Source of the DNA: UBA2336 sp031395485
GTDB taxonomy: Bacteria; Bacteroidota; Bacteroidia; Cytophagales; Cyclobacteriaceae
Assembly (NCBI GenBank): GCA_031395485.1
Contig: JANNUS010000006.1
Coordinates: 186,001 to 250,000, forward strand
Reading direction: 5' to 3'
Length of the DNA stretch: 64,000 nt
The position numbers were made by a program, and so were the translations under genes. Each line of letters begins with the position of its first letter. The stretch's first letter is position 1. Under the pieces are notes generated by a model. It had not been told where the DNA came from and searched no databases. It worked only from the letters and a program-made list of their open reading frames with translations. Positions 50,446 to 57,530 of the stretch are shown here, one piece after another.

Positions 50446-51822
50446 TCACCCAAACAATTCCTGAAAAACCTCTGTTAACTTTCCGAAGGATTTCACCGCG
50501 ATCTTTACTTTTTTGTTATCAATTGATTTCTGACTGTACCGTGAAATATAAATTTCGGTAAAGCCAAGTTTCTCAGCCTCTGATATTCGTTGATCAATGC
50601 GGTTCACGGCACGAAGTTCGCCACTTAGACCAATTTCTGCCGCAAAACAAATTTTATCGGGTACCGGAAGTTCCTCAAAAGAAGAGACAATCGAGACACA
50701 AACCGCCAGGTCAATCGCGGGGTCTTCAACCTTTATGCCGCCTGCCATGTTTACAAAAACATCTTGTGTGCCCATGCGAAAGCCACAACGCTTTTCAAGT
50801 ACGGCCAGCAACATGTTTAATCGCTTGTGATCAAACCCGGTAGATGTACGCTGTGGTGTGCCATACGATGCAACACTCACCAATGATTGAATCTCAATCA
50901 ACAAGGGTCTGTTCCCTTCCATGGTAGCCCCAATTGTTGCGCCACTGAGTGGGCCATCTTTTTGTGAGATAAGAATCTCAGACGGATTAGAGACTTCGCG
51001 TAATCCCGATCCCAACATTTCATAAATCCCGATCTCCGAAGTAGAGCCAAATCTATTTTTAGTCGTTCGTAAAATTCGGTAGGCTAAATGACGATCGCCT
51101 TCAAATTGCAACACGGTATCTACCATGTGTTCCAATACTTTTGGCCCGGCCAACATGCCGTCTTTTGTAATGTGGCCAACTAAAAAAACAGGAGTGTTTG
51201 TTTCTTTTGCAAACTTCATCAACTCACCAGCACATTGCCGTACCTGGGCTATGCTTCCCGCAGTTGAGTCTAGCAAACTAGAATGAAGTGTTTGAATAGA
51301 ATCGATAATGACCAACTCAGGTTGGAGTCCTTCAATTCCCTGAAAAATACTTTTTGTGTTTGTTTCAGTAAGGATATAACACAACTCATTTCGAGATGCT
51401 GCCAGGCGGTCGGCACGCATTTTAATTTGTTGCTGACTCTCTTCCCCCGAAACATAAAGTACTTTCATTTTTTGTAAGGCCAACCCCAACTGCAACATGA
51501 GTGTTGATTTGCCGATGCCGGGTTCTCCTCCAATTAATACTAACGATCCCGGAACTATGCCTCCACCCAATACACGGTTTAATTCTGCATCATGCGTTAC
51601 AATTCTCACTTCTTTGCCAGCCTCAACTTCATCGAGCTTTATCGGCTTGCTTTGCCGGGCTTTAAAGCTTTCTTGTCGCCACTCATTTTTGTTTGGTTCC
51701 TGCTTGTGCACGACTTCTTCTACAAGCGAATTCCACGTGCCACACGAAGGGCATTTGCCGAGCCACTTTGCTGCCTCGTGACCACACTGCTGACAGAAGA
51801 ATGAGGATTTAGTTTTTGCCAA
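50446..51822 (-). CDS. radA: DNA repair protein RadA
   Basis: 458 residues. An N-terminal zinc finger (CQQCGHEAAKWLGKCPSC, residues 10-27), the RecA-like ATPase with Walker A GGEPGIGKST (about 97-106), the RadA-specific KNRFG motif (about 252) and the C-terminal Lon protease-like domain are all present. It processes branched recombination intermediates with RecA. Translation starts at TTG; MAKTKSSFFCQQCG fits the family, so the start is well supported. Confidence 0.96.
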   Translation of the reverse strand: MAKTKSSFFCQQCGHEAAKWLGKCPSCGTWNSLVEEVVHKQEPNKNEWRQESFKARQSKPIKLDEVEAGKEVRIVTHDAELNRVLGGGIVPGSLVLIGGEPGIGKSTLMLQLGLALQKMKVLYVSGEESQQQIKMRADRLAASRNELCYILTETNTKSIFQGIEGLQPELVIIDSIQTLHSSLLDSTAGSIAQVRQCAGELMKFAKETNTPVFLVGHITKDGMLAGPKVLEHMVDTVLQFEGDRHLAYRILRTTKNRFGSTSEIGIYEMLGSGLREVSNPSEILISQKDGPLSGATIGATMEGNRPLLIEIQSLVSVASYGTPQRTSTGFDHKRLNMLLAVLEKRCGFRMGTQDVFVNMAGGIKVEDPAIDLAVCVSIVSSFEELPVPDKICFAAEIGLSGELRAVNRIDQRISEAEKLGFTEIYISRYSQKSIDNKKVKIAVKSFGKLTEVFQELFG

Positions 51823-51927
51823 GGTTAAATAAGGAAAGGCTAAAAATACATGAATCTTTACATCTGCTTGTAACTCATTGATTATTTGGTTCTTTTTGTT
51901 CGAACCTTACCGAAACCCTAAACAAGA

Positions 51928-52029
51928 ATGAAAAAACTGCTGGCTACCGCGCTTTTTACCGCGCTCTGCATATGTGCCTTTGCTCAAAAGGCAGCACTAA
52001 AATTTGGTGATGATCTATTGACGACTTAA
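51928..52029 (+). pseudogene. severed signal-peptide part of the DUF3857 gene
   Basis: A 33-codon frame starting at an ATG encodes a good signal peptide (MKKLLATALFTALCICAFAQ) followed by KAALKFGDDLLTT, then stops at 52027. The sequence after KFGD matches the usual N-terminus of DUF3857 proteins only if the frame shifts near 52008-52016, after which DDLKMVRYEQD continues in the frame of the next CDS. One missing base explains it. Confidence 0.75.
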
Positions 52030-52031
52030 AA

Positions 52032-53939
52032 ATGGTTCGGTATGAGCAGGATACGGCAGCGGCTGCTGCTGTATTCGGAGATTACGGGCACACCGAATTC
52101 AATTATAATGATACAAAAGGTTGGCAACTATCCTTTGAACGGATAGTGCGCATAAAAATATTTAAAAAAGATGGATATCGATGGGCTGATTTTAGCATTC
52201 CGCTTTATCAAAGTAACAGCGGAAAAGAAAAGCTGAGCGGTCTTAAAGCTGTTACATACAACCTGGAGAATGGTAAGATAGTAGAGACTAAAATGAAGAG
52301 TGAAGCCACGTTTGAGGAACGATCTTCTGAAAACACTATCCTGATAAAATTTACACTTCCAAATGTAAAAGAAGGGAGTGTGGTGGAAGTAAAGTATAGT
52401 GTAATATCAGATTTTGTATACAATTTTCAGGACTGGGAGTTTCAATCTCTCATACCTGTAAAATGGAGCGAATACCGGGCTACTTTTCCAGAGTTTTTTA
52501 ATTACGAAAAGTACATGCAGGGATACGTTGGCCTTAGTGTAAATGAATCCAAACCGGTTGATCAGAAGTTTTCAATTGCATACACATCTCAAGTACCTAA
52601 AGAGGGTGGAGGGGTTGAACGAGGAGTATACACACTTGAATCAAAAAGTACGGTTAATCGCTGGGTAGCAGAAAATGTTCCGGCATTTAAAGAAGAGCCT
52701 TACTTAACAAACTACCGTGATTATATCTCAAAAATCAATTTTGAACTAGCGTACATAAAGTATCCAAGTAAGCCAATTGAAACATACATGGGTACATGGA
52801 CGGACTTGAACCAAAGTTTATTAGAAAGTGATTTTCTTGGGAGAGCTGTTCGCGGGTCTGGATTTCTCAAAAATACTGCCGATCAACTTATCGCAGGGTT
52901 AGCAACCCCACAGGAAAAAATTTCCGCCATTTATAACTACGTAAAATCAAACGTTGCGTGGGACGGCCGCTATCGTAAATACCTGGATGATAATTTTAAA
53001 AAACCACTGGATGAGAAAAAGGGAAGTTCAGCAGAAATAAATCTTTTACTTGTTTCATTACTTCAAAAAGCAGACTTGGTTTCTAATCCTGTGCTCATCA
53101 GTACGCGTGACAATGGTTTTGTTCGTGAGAATATGGCAATTTCTTCTCAGTTCAATTATGTAATATGTCAGGTTATGGTTGATGGCAAAAATATTCTATT
53201 GGATGCTACCAACAGACTATTGCCTATTAACATACTTCCTGAAGTGTGTTTGAATGGACGAGGCTATATAATCTCGAAAGAGACACCCGGCTGGATTTCC
53301 CTCAGTGCGTCTAAATCAAAAACATACGCTTCGGCTGAAGTTACGCTAAATTCAGAGGGCCAGCTAAAAGGTAAAATCAGCATCTCAAAAGATGGATACT
53401 TCGGGTTTAAAATGCGGAATGAATACCTGAAGAACGGAGAAGAAGAATACGTGAAAGGCTTTACCAACAGCATGTCGTGGCAGGTAGATAAAAGTGAATT
53501 CGAAAATGTAAAAAACTTAAGTGAACCTGCCAAAGAGCGTTACGAATTTACACATCTCGATAATTTTGGAAACGCTTCTGTTTTGTATATTAACCCAATA
53601 CTTCACCTTCGATTAACAGAAAATCCGTTTAAACTGGAAGAGCGTGTTTACCCTGTTGATTTTGGAAGTGCTCTGGATCAAACGTTCGTTTGCAAACTAA
53701 CCATTCCTGAAAACTATCAAGCTGAGGAGCTCCCTGTGAGCAAGATTTTTGCTTTACCCGATAACGCAGGAAAATATGTTTACAATGTTCAGGTAATAGG
53801 CAATGTAATTACTGTAACCAGTATGCTATCTATCAATCGGAGCTTGTTTGCCCAGGATGATTATCCAAACTTGCGAGAATTCTATAATATGGTTGTGGCA
53901 AAACAAGCTGAGCAAATTATATTGAAGAAGAAGAATTAA
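52032..53939 (+). CDS. DUF3857 / transglutaminase-like protein, N-terminus frameshifted
   Basis: 635 residues in the intact frame; the ATG at 52032 is internal to the original N-terminus, whose signal peptide lies out of frame at 51928. A DUF3857 domain (about 30-200) is followed by a transglutaminase-like domain (about 285-400) and a beta-rich C-terminal part. At the position of the catalytic Cys the motif reads GSSAEINLLLVSLL, i.e. Ser instead of Cys, so it is probably not an active thiol enzyme. Exported in origin. Next gene is a paralogue 11 bases away. Confidence 0.88.
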   Translation: MVRYEQDTAAAAAVFGDYGHTEFNYNDTKGWQLSFERIVRIKIFKKDGYRWADFSIPLYQSNSGKEKLSGLKAVTYNLENGKIVETKMKSEATFEERSSENTILIKFTLPNVKEGSVVEVKYSVISDFVYNFQDWEFQSLIPVKWSEYRATFPEFFNYEKYMQGYVGLSVNESKPVDQKFSIAYTSQVPKEGGGVERGVYTLESKSTVNRWVAENVPAFKEEPYLTNYRDYISKINFELAYIKYPSKPIETYMGTWTDLNQSLLESDFLGRAVRGSGFLKNTADQLIAGLATPQEKISAIYNYVKSNVAWDGRYRKYLDDNFKKPLDEKKGSSAEINLLLVSLLQKADLVSNPVLISTRDNGFVRENMAISSQFNYVICQVMVDGKNILLDATNRLLPINILPEVCLNGRGYIISKETPGWISLSASKSKTYASAEVTLNSEGQLKGKISISKDGYFGFKMRNEYLKNGEEEYVKGFTNSMSWQVDKSEFENVKNLSEPAKERYEFTHLDNFGNASVLYINPILHLRLTENPFKLEERVYPVDFGSALDQTFVCKLTIPENYQAEELPVSKIFALPDNAGKYVYNVQVIGNVITVTSMLSINRSLFAQDDYPNLREFYNMVVAKQAEQIILKKKN

Positions 53940-53950
53940 AAAAGATATCG

Positions 53951-55861
53951 ATGAAACTTCTGCTACCCACTATTTTATTTCTCATTACTCTCGTTTGTTT
54001 GGGTGCTGATCCTAAATATCCGGTAAGTGCAATACCTGAAGAATTAAAAAAAGACGTAAACGTTGTAGTGCGGGAAGATAAGATGATCTACAAAATTAAT
54101 TCAAGAAGCACGGCATCGCTATATTCTTATTTCGTTGTTACTATCCTGAATGGACAAGGCAGACAATTTGCATTGCGAAGCGTTGGTTATGATAAATTAA
54201 GTAAAATAACCAGTTTTAAGGCTAGCGCTTTCGATCAAGCAGGTCAATTGATAAAAAAACTAAAACCCTCGGAACTTACTGATGAGAGTTCGTTTGATGG
54301 ATTTAGCCTTTACAGCGATAATCGATACAAAAGCGCAGACCTTAGACAAGGCTCATACCCATATACTGTGGAATTTGAATATGAAGTTGAGTATAAATTC
54401 TTATATGGTATTGAAGGTACTGTTCTTATCCCAGGAGAAAAAGCTTCTGTCCAGCATGTTTCTTACCAATTGATTTTCCCAGTAGATCTTGCCCCTCGGT
54501 ATAAAGTCTTAAATATAAATGCCGAACCGGTAAGGGCTGTAACTGAAAAAGGCTTTCAATCTCTCTCTTGGTCGTTTGAAAATCTCAAGCCCGTTAAATT
54601 TGAGCCTTATGGCCCAGGCTCAGATAAACTGCTTCCCCGAATTATTGCTGCCCCCAGCGGGTTTGAATACGAAGGTTATGTCGGTGATATGAGTACTTGG
54701 GAGAATTATGGAAAATGGAAATCTTTGGTTATTAAAGGGCGTGATAAACTACCCGAAAATGCTAAACTAAAGGTGCGGGAATTAACAAAAGAGCTCTCCA
54801 CCACCGAACAGAAAGTGAAAACCCTTTATGAATATCTTCAAAGTAAAACCAGGTATGTAAGTATTCAACTAGGGATTGGCGGCCTTCAACCCTTTGAAGC
54901 ATCGCTTGTTGACCAGGTTGGCTACGGAGATTGTAAAGCTCTATCAAATTATATGGTCTCAATGCTTTTTGAAGCTGGCATAAAAGGATACTATACAACT
55001 ATAAAGGCAGGAGACTTCGAATTCGACCTCATGCTGGATTTTCCAAGTCACCAATCTAATCATGTTATCGTTGCCGTTCCAAATGGAGCAGATACATTAT
55101 GGCTTGAATGTACCAGCCAGACAAATCCATTTGGCTACTCGGGCATGTTCACGGGAGATAGAAAAGCCTTTATGGTAACAGAGAGTGGTGGAGTCTGGGT
55201 TAATACCCCAAAATATGCTGCGCTTCAAAATATTCAATCCAGAACTGCTGACGTCTCTATTAAAATATCGGGCGATGCTTCTGCTAAGATAAAAACTACG
55301 TACTCGGGTCTCCAATATGAAAATGATGGGTTAAGTGGTGTTTTAAACGATCAATATGATTTGCAAAAAAATTGGGTGCTCAAAACAACTGATATCCCAA
55401 GCTTCGATATTACGTCCTTTAAGTTTGAAAACAGAAAGGAAAAAATACCTTCCGCAGTGGTGAGTCTTGATTTGAGTCTTTCTCGGTTGGCTACTGTAAC
55501 CGGTAAGCGGCTTATGCTTACCCCCAACTTATTAAATCGCAGTTCATTTATTCCTGAAAAAACGGAACTCCGGAAAACAGAAATCGTTCGAAACTTCGGC
55601 TATGCAGATTACGATACGATTCGGTTTAATATTCCCGAAGAAATCTATCCCGAATTTTTACCAGAACCAATTACGTTGAAATCAAAGTTTGGCGAATACG
55701 AGGCCTCTTATAAAATTGATCAAGGCCTTGTTGTGTATACCCGAAAAATGATTGTGCACAAAGGTCGCTATCCAGCCGGGGCATACCAGGAATTTATTGA
55801 TTTCTATAAAGCCGTAAATAAAGCCGATAACGCTAAACTTGTTTTTCTAACTAAAACCTGA
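53951..55861 (+). CDS. DUF3857 / transglutaminase-like protein
   Basis: 636 residues with a signal peptide (MKLLLPTILFLITLVCLGAD). A DUF3857 domain (about 25-210) is followed by a transglutaminase core (about 270-400) with 'YGDCKALSNYMVSMLFEAGI' containing the candidate nucleophile Cys, then 'SNHVIVAVP' for the His, and 'LWLECTSQTNPFGYSG' for the acidic residue. It therefore keeps the catalytic triad its neighbour has lost. Likely periplasmic; the reaction is unknown. It follows the paralogue by 11 bases, so the pair is an operon. Confidence 0.9.
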   Translation: MKLLLPTILFLITLVCLGADPKYPVSAIPEELKKDVNVVVREDKMIYKINSRSTASLYSYFVVTILNGQGRQFALRSVGYDKLSKITSFKASAFDQAGQLIKKLKPSELTDESSFDGFSLYSDNRYKSADLRQGSYPYTVEFEYEVEYKFLYGIEGTVLIPGEKASVQHVSYQLIFPVDLAPRYKVLNINAEPVRAVTEKGFQSLSWSFENLKPVKFEPYGPGSDKLLPRIIAAPSGFEYEGYVGDMSTWENYGKWKSLVIKGRDKLPENAKLKVRELTKELSTTEQKVKTLYEYLQSKTRYVSIQLGIGGLQPFEASLVDQVGYGDCKALSNYMVSMLFEAGIKGYYTTIKAGDFEFDLMLDFPSHQSNHVIVAVPNGADTLWLECTSQTNPFGYSGMFTGDRKAFMVTESGGVWVNTPKYAALQNIQSRTADVSIKISGDASAKIKTTYSGLQYENDGLSGVLNDQYDLQKNWVLKTTDIPSFDITSFKFENRKEKIPSAVVSLDLSLSRLATVTGKRLMLTPNLLNRSSFIPEKTELRKTEIVRNFGYADYDTIRFNIPEEIYPEFLPEPITLKSKFGEYEASYKIDQGLVVYTRKMIVHKGRYPAGAYQEFIDFYKAVNKADNAKLVFLTKT

Positions 55862-55871
55862 CAAGCCGCAA

Positions 55872-56576
55872 TTAATCATCCAGGGAATTGATGTATAAGA
55901 ATATCAATTTCATTTGGCGGTAATCATTAAAATTAATTTTGCCCTTTTTTAGATAGCTTTCAAGTTGATTGGCAAATTGGGGAAACATTTTCAATAGACC
56001 CTTTTTAGTGTTTTTGATTTCAATAAGTTCGCCATCGTCTTTTATTGTATAGTATATATTCGCTTCCATAAATTCATCATAGCGTGTCCCAGCAGCCTTA
56101 TATGCCCCTCCGAAATCAGCCTTCTTTATCACCTTTTTTATTTTGCAATAAAGCGCTACTGAGTCTTGAACAAGTTCTAATAAAAAAGCAGGCGTTCCGA
56201 CTAAATTTTTCTTGTCAAAGAAAAATACTTCTCCTGCGGTATTCCGCATCGTAAAGTTTTTAACCATTTCTTTCTTTAGCTGAACCACTTCATTAATTCT
56301 ATCAATCTTCGCTAACAGATTTCCTGTGTAAGCATCAAAATTAAGTAACGCATTATCGAAGGTGCTTTTTGTCATTACTATGGTTCCTGCATTAAATTCT
56401 TCGAAAAAAGTATGAAAGCCTTTCACGCCTTCATAACGGTTGTCAAACGTCATAACCGTTTGTGGTGTGGGAATAAATTTTGAACTGTTAGAAGGTGCGT
56501 CTAATAAGTTTTGCGCGAATATGTTTTCAGCCGGCAGTAGGCACATAAAAAGAAAAAATACCTGGTGATTTTTCAT
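55872..56576 (-). CDS. exported hypothetical protein
   Basis: About 234 residues from the ATG at 56576 (or 56582). A signal peptide MKNHQVFFLFMCLLPAENIFA is followed by a mixed helical/beta protein with 'NRYEGVKGFHTFFEEFNAGT' and 'PAFLLELVQDSVALYCKIKK'. No family is recognised. Longer in-frame starts (to 56669) would overlap the divergent acyltransferase gene and are unlikely. Function unknown. Confidence 0.7.
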   Translation of the reverse strand: MKNHQVFFLFMCLLPAENIFAQNLLDAPSNSSKFIPTPQTVMTFDNRYEGVKGFHTFFEEFNAGTIVMTKSTFDNALLNFDAYTGNLLAKIDRINEVVQLKKEMVKNFTMRNTAGEVFFFDKKNLVGTPAFLLELVQDSVALYCKIKKVIKKADFGGAYKAAGTRYDEFMEANIYYTIKDDGELIEIKNTKKGLLKMFPQFANQLESYLKKGKINFNDYRQMKLIFLYINSLDD

Positions 56577-56642
56577 GGTCATTACATGGAAAACCAAAAT
56601 TAGCAATACTTGGTTAACTTGCGTAGGCGAGATCACTATCAC

Positions 56643-57530
56643 ATGCTGCTTATCCGACTTGTTGCTCAATTGCCCCTCCGCTTCTTATACATAGTATCGG
56701 ATATCCTTTTCTTTCTAAGCTATTATGTGGTGCGTTACAGACGTGGCCTGGTGCGAAATAATCTTCTAAACTCCTTTCCCGAAAAGTCACACAAACAAAT
56801 TGCTTCCATTGAACGTGAGTATTACCACAACTTGTGCGACTACGCTGTTGAAACAATAAAGCTATTAACCATAAAACAAGCCGATCTTGCAAAACGTGTA
56901 GTTTTCAACAACGAAAAAGTTTTACGGAAATATAAATCTGAAAATCAATCTGTCTTACTGTTAGCCTCTCATCAATTTAATTGGGAGTGGCTGTTAGCTT
57001 CTGGCAATTTTAGTTTACCCGTAGCCATTGATTTTGTGTATCAACCCTTGCAAAACAAAATGGTTGATCGTTTTCTACTTGCCTGCCGAACACGTTTTGG
57101 CGCACACCCTATTAAACGAAATGAACTGGCTCGCGAAATTGTTAAACGCAAAAATGTGTTGCGCGGTGTCGCTATTATTGCCGATCAATATCCGGGACAC
57201 GCACGCAATAAAAAATTTCTTACCTCCTTTCTTCATCAAGAGACAGCATTTTTCTATGGAACTAATCAGCTTGCTACCCTTACGCAATATCCCATACTGT
57301 ACGCAGAAACAAGAAAAATAAAACGTGGCTACTACAAGGTTACCCTTACTGAATTAGCGGAGCCTCCGTACTCTAAAGACACAGATGAAATTATTGAGCG
57401 TTATGTGAAGGCTGCTGAAAACATAATTCGTGAGTATCCTTCTGGCTGGTTATGGTCACACAACCGGTGGAAAAAACGGCACCTTACGCTAGCATCTGCG
57501 AAATATCGTCCCGCGATAACTGCTTCATAA
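56643..57530 (+). CDS. lysophospholipid/lipid A acyltransferase (LpxL-like)
   Basis: 296 residues from the ATG at 56643. A Bacteroidota member of the HtrB/LpxL/LpxM family with an N-terminal membrane helix, the HX4E motif in 'LLASHQFNWEWLLASG' (about residue 110) and 'GVAIIADQYPGHARNKKFLT' (about 175), a region conserved in these enzymes. It would transfer an acyl chain to a lipid A precursor or an amino lipid at the inner membrane. Its last 47 bases overlap the convergent SNF2 gene. Confidence 0.9.
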   Translation: MLLIRLVAQLPLRFLYIVSDILFFLSYYVVRYRRGLVRNNLLNSFPEKSHKQIASIEREYYHNLCDYAVETIKLLTIKQADLAKRVVFNNEKVLRKYKSENQSVLLLASHQFNWEWLLASGNFSLPVAIDFVYQPLQNKMVDRFLLACRTRFGAHPIKRNELAREIVKRKNVLRGVAIIADQYPGHARNKKFLTSFLHQETAFFYGTNQLATLTQYPILYAETRKIKRGYYKVTLTELAEPPYSKDTDEIIERYVKAAENIIREYPSGWLWSHNRWKKRHLTLASAKYRPAITAS

